Source: Macrocybe gigantea (lineage: Eukaryota; Basidiomycota; Agaricomycetes; Agaricales; Callistosporiaceae). Taken from it: DNA of 51,405 nucleotides. The first letter of the stretch is position 1; each line of letters opens with the position of its first letter. The position numbers and the translations under genes are program-made. Location of the stretch: positions 1 through 51,405 of the forward strand of contig SJRY01000056.1 of assembly GCA_011319805.1 (NCBI GenBank), read 5' to 3'. Below the pieces are notes generated by a model. The model made no database searches, was not told the DNA's origin, and worked only from the letters and a program-made list of their open reading frames with translations. Positions 30,175-42,670 of this stretch are shown here, in pieces.

Positions 30175-32846
30175 TCATGCCGAACGAGCAGCTGCGATGC
30201 ACTGTTGCTGCTGGCTGTTACACGCTGCAACTGTAAAACCGTTCTTGTTCCCTGACGCATTAGCGGCATCGGCGCATTTGTTGTTCTGGACATCACTACA
30301 GGAAACAAAATCAGCGTTCCACATGTCTTGGAACGAGATCACACGGTCGGAGGCTTACCACGAACGCACGAGCGCATTCTGCTTGTCGTTGATGACAGCG
30401 TTGCCTGCGACTTGGAACTTGCCATCTGCAGTCGCGGTAACAACTGGAGCAGTCACTCCACCGAGGGCAGCTGTGAACGTCTGCAAGTTTCCGCTAGCAT
30501 TGCCGCCGCCGCCACTGCTGCTGTTGTCCTGGCCAGCATTCGTCTGCGCGGGAGCCTTCAAGCGACCTCAAAGTTAATAAAATGCCAATTAACGGCGGCA
30601 CTAAACCAGAGCCGGAACGCACCGGTGCCTGTTGAGCCTGTGTTGTGGCAGGAGTGGAGGCAGCCTGGCCCCCATTTCCCCCTACGGGCCTGCCCTGGTC
30701 GTCGATTTGCTGTACACCGGCAAAATTCTGGCAGGTGCATTGATATTCTAAATGAAAGCCCAAGTCGAGAATGCAACTCACGGTCCTGATGTTGAACACG
30801 GCATTGAATGCGTCGGCCTGGGCGCCTGTTCCGGCGGCTGCGCCGTTGGCAGCGGTAATGGCCTTCTGGCACGTATCCTTTGCCGTTTGGTCCGCTTGGC
30901 AGAAGTTGGTCAACTGGTCACACATGAAACCTAGCGAATATTTGGCATCTACGATGAAAATGGACGAGAGCTCGTAACACGCACGAGTGATGATTCCGAT
31001 GTTCTGGGCCGAACCATGGTTGTAAGAAACTGAAATCACGTCATTAGCTTGCGCTCAAGCCCTGAAGACGTTCTAGGATGAGATATTTACCTTTGTCGAC
31101 TGGCTGGAAGCTAGTCTCCCGTCTGCCATCGAAGCCGGCACCGAATTCAATCTGTGGGACCGAGCATTTTCCAAAGCTGCCAATGCCAGAACTGGCGTTG
31201 GCGTTGCCGGTAAGAGAGGCGGTCGGTGTGGCGCCAGCCGTCGAGGCCTTGAAAGAGTTCGGAGTACCTTGGGGAACAGCGGCAGTCGCGGTCGCGGCTA
31301 CACTCGTTCTTCCTTGGTTATCGACGGGAGGGATGGCCGCAAAGGTCTGAAAAAAAAACATTAACTGATCCGACTGACATTCGGATTTCGACATTAGAAG
31401 GATGGACTGACAGTTTGGATTTCAAAGACAGCGTTAAATGCGTCGGCTTGTGCGCCTGTGCCCGCTTGCGCAGCACCAGCAGCAGTTCTCGCTTTTGCGC
31501 ATGTGTCCTTAGCCGTCTGGTCAGCATTGCAGCTATTGGTCAATGTGTCGCATATGAATTCTAGGAAGGGAATGAGTGACCAGGAATGTTTACAACCCTA
31601 CAATTACTGACGAGTGATGATGCCGATGTTTTGTGCGGATCCATGATTATAAGAAGCTAGGGCGAAACAAGAAAGTTAGGCGATTGTAGACGAAGACGCA
31701 AGTCGTTCATACTTAGGTCAACAGGGCGGAAGCTTGTCTCTTTGCGATTATCAAAGCCAACACCGAACTCGATCTGGGGCACTGAGCATTTCCCAAAGTT
31801 GCCTATGGCAGACGACGTTCCGGTTCCGGTGGGAGCTGCGGTTGCCGACACCGTTGGAACGGTCGAGGTGGGGTCACCGGCGGTTACGGTGATGGCATCG
31901 TTGCCCGTTGCTGCAGGATTTGTGGCGGACACGGTGATCGTTATTACGGTCTGATCAGATTAACGAAATGAGATCATGACTTTGAGACCAGGTTTTAGAA
32001 CGTACGGTGCACGGGTCAGCGGAGGCGGTTGGGTCAGCAACAAGGACACCAGATGGAGCTGGTATGGTCGCAGAATTGCTGCTGCTGTCGTTGTTGCCAG
32101 CCGCGGCCCCATTTGACCTGCAAAGATCATCAAGTTGTGGAGATTATTTTTAAACGGTGTGCGAACGTACGCAGATCCGGCGGATCCGAAGGGAAATGTG
32201 TTGGGTTGCGAGCCTTTCTTGACGGTTGCTTTGGTTGCAGGATCAAAGAAAAGGTTTGGGTCGTTAGCGGGGTCTTGTGCTTGGACGAGGCCATTCAACT
32301 CTGAGTTCTGGGGAGCTTTTTGGCAGAAGACCGAGTTTCTCAATGTAGGCGGGTTGGTGGTGAAATCCTTCGCGCAAAAACTCAGAAAACGTGGCAGTCC
32401 ACAAGACCGCTTTGCATACCGGAGGTGTGTTCTTTTCAGCTTGGCGATACTCTTTGGCGATGGCGATCATGTTGGCTTGAGTAGCAGCATCAAACTGCTT
32501 ACTCGCATCTAAATCCGACGAACAAAAAAAGATGTCTCTTGACAAGACAAGCGCACGATCAACCGGTCTGCGTACCGATGATTGCATCTGCCATGTCTTG
32601 CTGGGAACATTCAGGCTGGGCTGCCAGGAGCGGCGTCACGGCTTGCCCAGCCAAAGTGCCGCAAACCTGGCCGGGGCAGGCATCCCGGATTTTCTGAAGA
32701 ACCGCGGGCTGCTCCTGGCCGAAACGGCGGGGGTGAAGAAAAACGGGCCTGTTGTCCCTCTCGAGCCATCTTTCGCGTGCGGCCGCGAAAGGAGTCATGC
32801 ACAGTACGACGCACGCAGCGTACCCAAGATTTGTCTTTGACAGCAT
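30175..32846 (-). CDS. Secreted protein with two tandem KCSVPQIEFG modules
   Basis: The minus-strand ATG at 32846 opens a signal peptide (MLSKTNLGYAACVVLCMTP FAAA). A Cys-containing N-terminal domain follows (ACPGQVCGTLAGQAVTPLL, QFDAATQANMIAIAKEYRQ). After a Ser/Thr/Ala linker come two copies of one module: KCSVPQIEFG-x-GFD, ETSF-x-PVD, SYNHGSAQNIGIIT, ADQTAKDTC and GTGAQADAFNAVF. Copy 1 spans about 31800-31400 and copy 2 about 31180-30790, about 620 bases apart, each split by introns at the same places. A C-terminal domain (TADGKFQVAGNAVINDKQN, then CDVQNNKCADAAN) ends at 30175-30177. Similar Agaricomycete proteins are sometimes labelled ribosomal protein S17, which the signal peptide contradicts. 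Role unknown; a cell-wall or extracellular matrix function is inference. Confidence 0.8.
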
Positions 32847-34715
32847 CTTTTTCTGAAAGAAGGAATGCAAACGAAGGTGTAGCAAAGAGGCGAGACTTCG
32901 AGCTGCTGGCTGAAGAAGAAAGAAAGAAAAAGAACGTCCCAGACACCTGGTCTCTTTGGTGGAAGGAAGCAAGAAGCCAGTCAAGGCCGGACCGTAGAGA
33001 AAGAAAAGGGGAACAAGGAATGGTTAAGGCGTGGCTGGAAGACCCAGCCTTTATAGATGGCGACACAAGAGTCGCGCATTTTGATACTATTGCCGAAAAA
33101 GCACCGGTTGCTTGTGAGTCCATATTTGGTGAGTCAAGCACCCAAGGAGAGGAACGGGCATAGCGCACAAATAATCAGGGTGACCAGTTTCTCAACAGAA
33201 GTCCTTGAAGCCGAGGGATCCATCATAAATAACAAGGCAGCGGAGAAAATGCCGTCATCGCCAGCGAATCCCGTCGGTGTCTTGCAAGTGCTGTTGGTCA
33301 TCGTGTGTGAATGCAGACGTCACGGCGGAGACGCCAGGCATCTAGACATGGATTGTGACAGCGGCAGATTCTGTCCAGCTCTTGAATACAGGCAGATGAA
33401 TTTTATTGTCGAGGCCAAATGAGGAGATGAAGGCTGAGCAGAGGGGAAGGTTGCTTTCAAGGGGTGTCGTTGAGTGACGATGCAAAAAAACATATGCTCC
33501 TCGGCGCCCGTTGTCACGAAGGTGAGAAGGATCCTCCTCGTCAGTGCCTGTCAATCAATAATCTCTGACGACGTTCAGGAACAACAGCCCTAATGCTGGA
33601 TAACGGAACCTGTTGTCGTATGAGCGGTGGCTTTGTCCGTTCTTGTTAATCCTTTTCTGAGAGGACGAATCAGAGACGAAGAGCCACGAAAGCACGCAGA
33701 AAAACAAATGGAACTGAACGGGATCAGGGTCAGTCTTGCTGGAAAAGTGAAGGGAGAGGCCAAGTGAAAGGAAAAATTAGATGGGGATATTTTGGGAATC
33801 GAACGTGGAGCGGACCGACGTTGAGAGCTGTCGGATAATCGGACACAATTGAGGCGACTGGAATAGAAACCCGCGAATTCCTCATCAGCGAATTTGCAAA
33901 AAAAAAAAAAAGAAAAAGAAAAAGATGGCCGTGATAGCAGAGTGAAGGAGAGCAAGCAAAGTACCTGTCGAGCCAGTGCACTTCACTGACAAGAAGGATG
34001 CATTTCTGGACCAGACCGTCAGAACGGCTGCACAGCCGTCAGCCAGCCCTAGCAGGCGTGGCGTAGAGACCGCGTAATCATTTTCAAACCCGCGAATGTC
34101 CAACGAGTTTCATCAACACGCATATCACTCCGTTCCTCGTTGGTTAGCAAGATAGAAGGGGTTTTTTTCTCCGTTGCGACTAACAACTGTTCGGACATTT
34201 GCTTGATCGTCTGGTCTACACATGGAGGGAAAAGGAATGCTGAAATTCGAAATCTGGTTTTGTACTTCACAGAGCCGACAAGCCCGAATGAGAGTGAAAC
34301 AATACTTCGACACCGGAGCGCCTGAGGCTTTTGATTGTCTAAAAAATATTGCAGCCGAGGACTTGGAGTGACATCCAACAACCTTTGCGGATCTTGGTTG
34401 TTCCAGCCCGCCAGCAGCTCTATATCGCCTGCTCTGTTACTTTGCCTTCCATTCGAAAAAGCGAGACATGCTTCTGGACACGGCGTCGTTGACACCAGAA
34501 TTCATTCGCAGCTCTGGGCATGCATTCCAGGCTCGACCTAGGCCACTGAGAACAGACCTGGACCAGTTAAACCGTGGAAACACGTCTTGCAACTCTCTCA
34601 ATTGTCGCAGAACGTTCCTCTCCAATTCTTGATACAGAAAACTTGACTGCTCATTGACTAGCTAATTAGCAACCCGGACACGAACATTTTCTGTGATCTA
34701 AGTCCAGCAAGGGTT
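32847..34715. other. Long intergenic region
   Basis: About 1.9 kb lie between the start of the secreted repeat gene and the end of the cytochrome oxidase gene. The only notable sequence is an A-rich tract at about 33896-33925. Open stretches on both strands (for example 33590-33955 minus and 34049-34495 minus) have no recognisable motif. The first few hundred bases must carry the secreted-protein promoter. Confidence 0.4.
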
Positions 34716-35319
34716 TTAGTGAGCATGCTCGGGAGCAGGCAGCGGGGCCTCGGTGTAGTCAAGAGCGTAGACTTGAGGAACGATAGGATTGGTGATGGAA
34801 TCAAATCATGCAAAGGGCGGAAAGTTCTCACCGGAGCCACATTCTGTGCAGCGCGATTGCTTGTTCTGTTTGACCCAGAACCAGGTAACTTCATGGGAGT
34901 CGGCGGGCGAGCCAGTGCAACCAACAATGCGTTCTACGTCCTAAGAGTCGCAGAATCGCTTGTCAGACAAAAGGCTATGGTGCTATAAGCTTGAAACTGA
35001 CATAAGAGGGAACGAGGATGGGGTTGGCCTTGGTGCCAGTACGGCTCGAGTCCAAGGGGCTGCTGTCGAACACATCGATACCCTCCAATTCACCTAGCAG
35101 CTGCAGACGCTCCAAACCGGTAGCCTGGTCGAGGTCGGTGGGGACTTCACCGGGCTTTCCTCCTTGACCGTAAAGCTGAGGAGGCGCAGGACCATGGGCA
35201 TCAGACGCAACACGCAGGGTGGTCGAGAAGGCTCTAAGAGAGGTGGCTGGTCGTTGTCTGAGGCTCGAGCGAGCAGCGAGGACTGCTGGACGTGCAGCGC
35301 GCGCAAGGTGGTTAAACAT
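34716..35319 (-). CDS. COX4: Cytochrome c oxidase zinc-binding subunit (yeast Cox4 / animal COX5B type)
   Basis: Exons on the minus strand are 35319-35002, 34940-34832 and 34771-34716, with introns of 61 and 60 bases. The N-terminus (MFNHLARAARPAVLAARSSL, then LRAFSTTLRVAS) is an Arg/Ala/Ser-rich mitochondrial presequence. The mature part reads TDLDQATGLERLQLLGELEG, then SSRTGTKANPILVPSY. The zinc domain follows: RIVGCTGSPADSHEVTW, then SRCTECGSVYALD, then a short tail ending APEHAH. The Cys set matches the structural zinc site of complex IV on the matrix side. The gene is intact, with no frame problem, and is transcribed divergently from the antiporter gene. Confidence 0.95.
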
Positions 35320-35795
35320 CGTTCTAAAAGTCGGTGTGTGGAAAGAGACGGGCGCGTGACAGAGTATTCACTAGGTCACATCGTCACACTCTTCCGCTCA
35401 GTTCCGACTGCACTGATTTCATCTCGACATCAAGCCGACGGTGAATTGCCTTACAAGCGCTCCTCGCGACTCTTCGGTTCACGACGAGGCTCGCAGGTTC
35501 GTAAATCCCGGCTGATATCGATCCAGATTCTTTGGCCCTCTGCGCTATGTTTGAAACGCGTGTGCTCAGCGTGTTTTATAAAAATAAAACGCGACTTTAC
35601 CATATCGAGTAGGAGGTATTCGCTTCCACCCAACACCGCCCAAGCGATATGAACTCAAGTCCGGCCACAGCTTCGCTTGACTCTCCCCAATAGCCACTGG
35701 TGACATAGTTCACGACCGTATCATATACCCCCACGCCGTTAATACCTTTTTATTATGTCTCATACCCCTTCACTGTGCATGCACACACCAATTCG
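35320..35795. promoter_or_regulatory. Bidirectional promoter region, COX4 / Ca2+ antiporter
   Basis: 475 bases between the two start codons. A TATA-like TATAAAAATAAAA lies at about 35577-35589, roughly 215 bases before the antiporter start and about 260 bases upstream of the COX4 start. Which gene it serves, if either, is not clear. Confidence 0.4.
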
Positions 35796-38530
35796 ATGGA
35801 TTCGGCCGCACCTGCTGCCGATCCAAGCCCTTCTTTCAGCCCACGCTCAGAGTCGCGTCTTGGCCTCATTGACACAGAAAGCGGACTTCCCGCCCCTTCA
35901 AGTCCACCAGCAGAAGCGGGTAAGGTGACTTCTGTTCGAAAATGGCTTAGAAGCCACTTGAAGGGATGGAGACTTATTCTCTTCGGGTCCTGTGAGTGCC
36001 TCTCATAGTCCAGCTTTCCATTCTAATGATGATGCAGACCTCAATATCTTGTTTGTATTTGTCCCCGTAGCTGTGCGAAGCCCTCTAGCATTTCTAGCAC
36101 AACCTGTTCTCACTTTTCTTTACGCAGTGGGTGCTGAGCATCGTGATGCCAGAGGCACACAATCTCGTTTTCTTTCGTGAGTGTCGTGGGCTGGTTCACT
36201 ATGGACTTCGTACCACTTAAGCGTCGGTCAGTTTGCATTGTGGCTTTGATACCGTGTGTCAAGGTCAGTGAGATTGGTGCGCCTTCTTTGCATGCAACAG
36301 ATAAATTATCTCTTGCAGTTGCATGACATCCTTACCCGCCAACTGGCACTCAGGATTGGCGGGTCAAGAACGGGCTTGATTAACGCCAGCATGGTAGGCT
36401 TAATCGATGATTTCATCCAATCTGATGTTTAAATTGTTCCAGAGCAATATGTACGCTGCTTCAATTGACATGCGACAAGATGATAATGTAATACTGACTT
36501 CGTTTCCTCCTACCAAGCGTTGAACTAGTTGTTGCGGTAATGTGCAATTCAGCATAGCCCCTGTATGGAGTTTGTTACTGATATCGCCATAGATCAGTGC
36601 GCTGAAGAAATGCGAATTGCAAGTTGTTCAGTCAGCCTGTGAGCGACTACATTTATCATGCGTCTCATTGCTTATTTTGTAGTAATTGGTTCGATGCTGA
36701 GCAAACTACGTAAGCTCCCTCTCAAAGTCATTCGTTCGACCCGTTTCAAGACAAGCAATATATGTAGTACTGGTCCTCGGACTTTGCTTCTTTGCTGGGG
36801 GACTTCGATTCAGCGAGCAGGGCTTCGACGCCAGTGAGTGAACCATGACGTCTGGTCCTTTGCTCGCCTCCAAACGAACTTTGCAGCTGCCACCCAGTTG
36901 CACTCCTCGCTTCTAACTATTAGCGTAGGCGCCATAGTGCTGCCTGCTGCTTATCACTTTTCTCTCGGCGGAAGTACAGAAGAAGTCTTACCTTCACAAA
37001 AGCAAAACATCATGCGCATGAGTCACGGGGTATGGGTCCTTTCGATTCTTTTCAACTTCTGAGAACGATTTCGTTGCTCCAGGTTTCTATAATCTTGCTA
37101 TTGAGTGAAGAATTATGATTTTTTTCACCGCCGCAGGAACGCTCATGCTTTTACCTTCAGTTTACATCCTGTACCTTGTTTTCCAGCTGTGGTCGCACTC
37201 GCATCTCTACACCGACGTCCACAACAAGAAAAGCAAGAGACTTTCGGAGCACAGGAGAGAAGAGCTTGGCAAGCGAAACAAAGCTATTCATCAATACAGC
37301 AATAGTTCGTCTGTCACGGTCGTGGATTCCTACAACATGTCGTCAGTCCCCATCATTTCTTAGCTTCACGGTTCTGGACGTTCCTTCATGCATCTGTTCA
37401 GGCCTTTACGATCGGCGAATTTTCGTGACAGTACTTTATCGCTCGAGTCGAACAGGCTAATGCATAATCGCGATGACTCGCTTCCCAATCCAGGAACAGT
37501 CAACTTTGCGGAGCCTGAGAGAAATCAAGAACCTGAGATGCAGGAGCACGATGCATCTGGCCAAGCAGGAATTGTCATCCGGAAACCGCAGATCAGTTGG
37601 CTTCTGTCCTCGTGGCCCTTGTCCTGGTCACGGTTGTGAGCTTGTTACCCAAACAACCTGAACAGTGACTAAAAGAAAGACTTCTTAGGCTGCGTCCATC
37701 ACAGCCGACCGGCTAGTCGAGTCCTTGGACGGACTTTCTAATTCTATCAGCAAAGAGTGGATTGGATTGGTATTGCTTCCTGCAGTGACGGCAGTCGCGG
37801 GTATGCAATGCCCCTCGTTCAGATGAGGCAAAATCATTGAACCTTTTGCAGAGTGTATGACTGCCGTAAACGTGTCCGTAAAAGATGAGTTGTCATTCAG
37901 TATCAGCGTCGCTATTGGTTCCACCATCGTCAGTGTCTTCTCAACTTGGGCTCACCATGTGTTGACTCAGAAGAACATAGCAAACCGCTCTCTTGGTTGT
38001 TCCGTAAATCATGTTCATCACCGAGTCCTGCTCGTTTGCTCACGTTTCTGTAATTTGCAAGCTTCATGGTCATTCTAGGATGGATAATGGGCAAGCCTTT
38101 ATCGTTGCTCATGGATCCTTTCGGAACGCTTGTAAGCTGGCATCCTCAATAGCAGTTCAAACGGTCCAACTGACCCAAAGTCGCCCACATAGGTCCTATA
38201 TATATCTGGTATATCTTAGAACTTTTCGCATAATTTTTTTACTCAGCCTTCTCATCGTTGCAGTGCAAACTGTCGGCTACGTTGTAGCGGATGGCAAGTC
38301 GAATTGGCTGGAAGGCGTGATCCTTATCGGTAAGGCTTTGGGCACTTTCCTTCGGCAGTTCTGACCTCCATTCATGAGCAGGCCTGTACATTGTCGTCGC
38401 TGTCTCTTTCTGGTTTTATCCAGGTAATCTCACACCAAGAATCAAGTTGATTTGATCATCGTGATATTCAACTTTTACAGGTTCTAGACTTCCACTAGTG
38501 CTTGGGTCCTGCCCGATTCCAGAATCCTAG
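35796..38530 (+). CDS. VCX1: Vacuolar Ca2+/H+ antiporter (Vcx1/CaCA family)
   Basis: About twenty exons. The N-terminus (MDSAAPAADPSPSFS) is cytosolic and disordered. Membrane landmarks are NILFVFVPVAWVLSIVMPEA, LCIVALIPCVKLHDILTRQL, ALRIGGSRTGLINASMSNIV and ISALKKCELQVVQSALIGSM. These are followed by LLLVLGLCFFAGGLRFSEQG, and later KEWIGLVLLPAVTAVAECMT, AVNVSVKDELSFSISVAIGS, FMVILGWIMGKP and YVVADGKSNWLEGVIL. The two alpha-repeats with G-x-x-N-A and A-E-x-x-T-A correspond to the cation sites of the CaCA superfamily. It should load Ca2+ into the vacuole against H+. Several exons are tiny (36443-36450, 36518-36536, 37981-38003). A -1 shift near 37591-37602 suggests a missing base, and the exon around 38220-38330 is approximate. 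Stop at 38528-38530. Confidence 0.88.
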
Positions 38531-38704
38531 GTATTGTTTTCATATCCGCACTGGACTATGTATCGTCACTCCCCTTTATATATGCAAGGACGCAGTAGCA
38601 AACAACTCGTAGACTTCATTTCTTTTGCATTGCCTTATTTACGTAATTGGCACCAACTGTGATAATATCTCAGAACGAGGGAATGCCATGGGAGATGTTG
38701 AAGG

Positions 38705-39781
38705 TCAAGCCGGGTTAGGAATTATGGGCAGTTGGCCAGGGAAGCTGGCTTGCATCAGGTCAGCTACCATGCTGTTGTTTCAGAAATTAGTGAGGCGGCC
38801 GAATTTGATTGGGTCGGGCGAACATACATACCGGCCGAATACGGTGGTGCCATTGACATTAAGGTCTGTCAAGCACATGTCAGAACAGATGCTCCATACG
38901 CGTTGATGAAGAAACCGACGCGTGTTGTCGTCAGGAAGGCGATTCAATCTATGCGCCGCGTCGGGTCCGATAGCCTCGACCTGAAAGACACAACCGTTAG
39001 TGTGGACCTGGAAATATGTATGTCATGACCTGGTCGCGCACGTAAGCAATGGAAGCCCTATGTAGGTCCAATAAGTGCGTCTTCTGTTGTTGAGATATGA
39101 GGATAGTTTCTGGCGTCTCTCTCAATCCCTTTGATCCCAAATCACCATGAGCAGGTCCAAAATAGACACACCATCGGCCCACGGCCCGAGCGTATCCGCG
39201 ACCGTCCCGTTCAGATTGAAGCTTCGACGCGTCAAACTGGTGACGAGGACAGGCTCTCCGCCGATAGATCGCACTTGTTGCGCCATGACCGTCAAGTTCG
39301 CGCCCATGGATTCTGGAGGTGCAATCTTCATGTCGTTGTGGCCGAACTGGAACGTCACGAGCGTCCGCCTACCCTTGGCGATCTCGCCTCGAATGGCGGC
39401 GAGAGACACGTTCCAGAACCTGTGGAACGTTCAAAGCCGTCCCGACTCAGTCCTTTCGGCAAGTTGCTCTTACCCATCAGCCACGAACGAACCAGTCGTT
39501 GCACCGTTATGAGCGGTGTTGATGCACGGCGTACCCGGCGCGAGCGAGGCAATGTTTCCTGTGATAGACGATCCACAAAAGCCATTTCCCCATCCTCCAC
39601 TATTCGGTGTTGTTCTGTAGACAAGGGAATGAACAAATTTCTATGAGCAAAAAATATGTGGAAAAGAAACTAATCAACCCGTTGGCGGTAGTACTGTCCC
39701 GACCAGTACGAAGGACGTCGGACGCTGAGCAGAGACCGCTGCAAAAAGAGAAAGAATGTAGAAGCAGAGCAGAGGGATCAT
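38705..39781 (-). CDS. Secreted SGNH esterase, rhamnogalacturonan acetylesterase type (CE12)
   Basis: The minus-strand ATG at 39781 opens a signal peptide (MIPLLCFYILSLFAAVSAQ). Block I reads FVLVG then DSTTANG after a -1 shift at CCC 39698-39700, giving the catalytic-Ser GDS motif. Then come GGWGNGFCGS and NTAHNGATTGSF. FQFGHND carries oxyanion Asn block III, followed by PVLVTSLTRRSFNLNGTVAD, THLLDLHRASIAYV and EAIGPDAAHRLN. DNTHLNVNGTTVFGR holds the catalytic Asp and His of block V. The end is RMVADLM...PIIPNPA, stop 38705-38707. Seven exons can be placed. CE12 enzymes deacetylate the pectin backbone (rhamnogalacturonan I), so this is a likely plant-cell-wall enzyme; exact substrate is inferred from family. 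Confidence 0.87.
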
Positions 39782-39997
39782 CGTCACAACTCATCGCACG
39801 GCAGAACCGACAGTTTTAAAATACCATAGCAGTCGGTCGACCGGGCCTTCACGAAGATGTGACTATGTTTGGCGGCCCGATGAGGTGCCCAGAATCTTGT
39901 ACAAGTGCCGAAACGACAAGTGCATGTAGCACATCGGAGTTCCCAGAAGAAATGATTTACAGTCAAAAGAGATCTCTATCACTGTAAATCAGCAGAG

Positions 39998-42430
39998 CTA
40001 CAGATAGTAACGATCCCCTATTTGATGGAATTAGAACAAAAGCTCGGCATCGTCTTCAAAAAGCCATACCTATCTGACCCATGCCTGGTTGCATTAGCCA
40101 CACCTTGCGCCCCACTCCTTCTGGATTACCTTCTGCCTTGTAACCCTCTAACCATCCTTCCTTCATCTCGTCGTCCACCGCGCCACAAACGATCTTTACG
40201 CGAGGGAATGCTCGTCGCAGCACGGAAACACCGCCTCCGCGAGCGACTAGGAAAGTCACGAAAATTATACGTTCTTCTCGAACTCCGTGATCAAGGAGAA
40301 TGCGGATCGCCATAAATGCCGCCGCTGCGGTCCCGATCTGGAATTAGCAGGACTCTGTCGACATGACCATAACTCGGATAGAACGGGAGACAACGAACCT
40401 GGGCATCTAACAAGAATACCCAAGTTTCTTCCGCTAAATGTCTCATTTTCACGCATACAGGTAGCATAGCATGAAGCAGCAACGGTTCCCCCGTTTTCAG
40501 ATCCGACTGCACAAGGAGAGAGCCAAGCGGTACGTCATTGATTACCCTTCGGAAGCCGCGTTCGAGTGCACCACCGCTGGAAGGACTCTGCTGAAAAACT
40601 GTGGTGGGGAGTAGATGACAAATGACATACGAACGTAAAATCGAGACTCCGCATACATGCTATAACAGAATTTCCTCAGTTTCGTTGACTTTGCAAGTAA
40701 TGGCGATCCAGACCTGAGCATCCAGGGCCTTTCCATGTGCTTCCGCTTCAACCGGGGTAACTACAGTCTTTGAGGTATATGGAAGGTATTGCAGAGCAAA
40801 CTCTGTCAATGTCCTGGACAGACGGTCGACAAAGAAGATAAAGTCTTGACGACTGGTAGTTTTATCTCGTAAAATGGTGTATATTCCCTATCATTTCAAC
40901 CAAGGGTCCGGTGCATAATTGACAAGAAAGCAAAACATACTTGCAATTGTGGAGTCTGAGGATGTACTGTTAAATTCAAGTCATCAACACCGATATCTGG
41001 AGTGGGAGGGCCAGATTTTGGGAAGTAATGATGAGGAATTGCAAGTTTTGGTCGGAATCGGTTTGCTCGCTCTTGCAACTGACGACGAATATGTGCCGAT
41101 ATAAGTTCGATCGCAACGGAATTGTTAGAGCCGGGCACGATCTGATCATCGGTGCTGAGGTGTTTGGAAGGGAGAATATGAAAAGGTTCCCTTACTATAT
41201 CCGCATATGCCATGGTTGGACGAACAAAATTGTCAAACGCGGGTTTGACGAAGCGAAGGTACCTATGCCTGGGTCAATTCCCTCATTTGCGTCAGGATGC
41301 TACTTCTCACTGGTCTAAAATACCCTCGACACTCCTACCACGTTCTGTCACGTCTCTTTTTATTCTTCGGGCCAGCATTAAATCCGAATCGCATTGCACA
41401 AACACCTATCGAATCAGAGTCCGAGGGTAATTCAGCATACATATGTATGCGTGAGGCGTCAGCGAAGCAAACGGACTTTGAGGTCATATAGTGCCCGGAG
41501 GGCGGGATCATGTAGAACCATAATTCCTTCCGCTGTACTTGACGGTCAATGACGCCGATTCAGAAAGGAGATCGCGCCGACGTACTGATGATGATGGTAG
41601 CGCCATACAGGTATTTCGTCTCTTCCAGGCGCTGATGTTCCGAAAACGAATAAATGGGTATGTTTGTCTGTTTGCAGGCCTTGAGATCTGCGAGACACTT
41701 CGTATACGGAGTTGAGGATACGCGACGGCATGGACCGCGAAAACAAAATGACGGACAGAGGCAAACATGGGCATATCGATAGCATCAGGATGATCAAAGT
41801 CCAGCATGTTCGCATGAGCCAGCTCCAATTCCTCCGGCGTATGACGTTTGTAAAAGCTGTCCTGAGATGCAGCGCAATCAACCACCGCTCATGCAAGTGA
41901 CGAACCCGAACAGAGCATACTTGAGAAAGGATAATGACGGTGGGTATCGATCCCAGAGCTTGCAATATCTGCCGCGCAACGTGAGTCTAGTGAATAAGAA
42001 AACCAGAACAAGTTAGAGTATGTTTCTGCAAGGAGCGAAATTCAGGACCTTGCCGCTCCCGGATCCGCCTGCAACGACGACACGAATTGACAACGCAGAG
42101 CGTTTCGAGCGAGCGATGCATGGATGAATCTAGCGTCGTCGCACTGGAAAAGCAATGGTATGCACCGCACCAGAAACCGCCACGACGTACGCGTCAAGCG
42201 TCCGCACGCCATCTTCTCCATACCTGGGGCACGCGACAAATCAACAGCAGAGACAAATGGAACAACACCTCAGAAACTGAGTAACCACGATATTATGGAG
42301 AAAAGGAATTACCATGGAGGTCGACCATGTGAGACCAAACTGTGTTCTTCTTTGCCTGAAGGGACAGATTGCTCTGCGACCTCGATGTCGAGGGAATGGG
42401 TTCTAAAGTAGAATAATCTTGCCCCGGCAT
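39998..42430 (-). CDS. URK1: Uridine kinase with C-terminal UPRT domain
   Basis: The minus-strand ATG at 42430 opens MPGQDYSTLEPIPSTSRSQS. After a -1 shift near 42315-42340 the sequence reads HGRPPWYGEDGVRTLDAYVV. The P-loop is AGGSGSGK (about 42070). Then LGSIPTVIILSQDSFYKRH, TPEELELAHANMLDFDHPD, AIDMPMFASCLADLKAC and LYGATIII form the kinase core. The C-terminal half is UPRT-like: NNSVAIELISAHIRRQLQER, LERGFRRVINDVPLGSLLVQ, SDLKTGEPLLLHAMLP, IRILLDHGVREERIIFVTFL and KIVCGAVDDEMKEGW. It ends GQIGDRYYL via a last intron, stop 39998-40000. The enzyme phosphorylates uridine and cytidine in pyrimidine salvage. The UPRT half is often catalytically weak in such fusions. Confidence 0.92.
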
Positions 42431-42670
42431 GTATATAGGAACGAATACGCAGCGCTCCCTATTGAAATTAGAGCCGCTCCCTGGAAGGTTAGTCCAGCGC
42501 CGGACCCAAAGATGAGCAGGAGCAGGAGGATGTGTTGTCCAGACACCTGACGAATTAGGTAATTGGCCAAGATCAAATCTCAGCTCATCAACTCAGCCAA
42601 AGATAAGATTTTGCTCGCTTGACGTCCTGTAGCTACTCGTCTGCAAGCAGAAAATCATCTATAGCGGCTT

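Noticed and set aside
32559..33168. Overlapping long open stretches on both strands upstream of and over the secreted-protein start
   Set aside because: Only the minus-strand frame from 32846 has a signal peptide and continues into the conserved exons; the others are low-complexity shadows.
33896..33925. A-rich tract as a retroposon tail
   Set aside because: No target duplication or adjacent LINE/SINE-like sequence was found; it appears to be simple sequence.
36177..36231. Apparent frame shift in the antiporter at NLVFF / VSVVGWF
   Set aside because: A GTGAGT donor and GGTCAG acceptor remove this stretch as a 55-base intron and restore a family-like sequence (FFLCIVALIPCVKLHD), so no shift is needed here.
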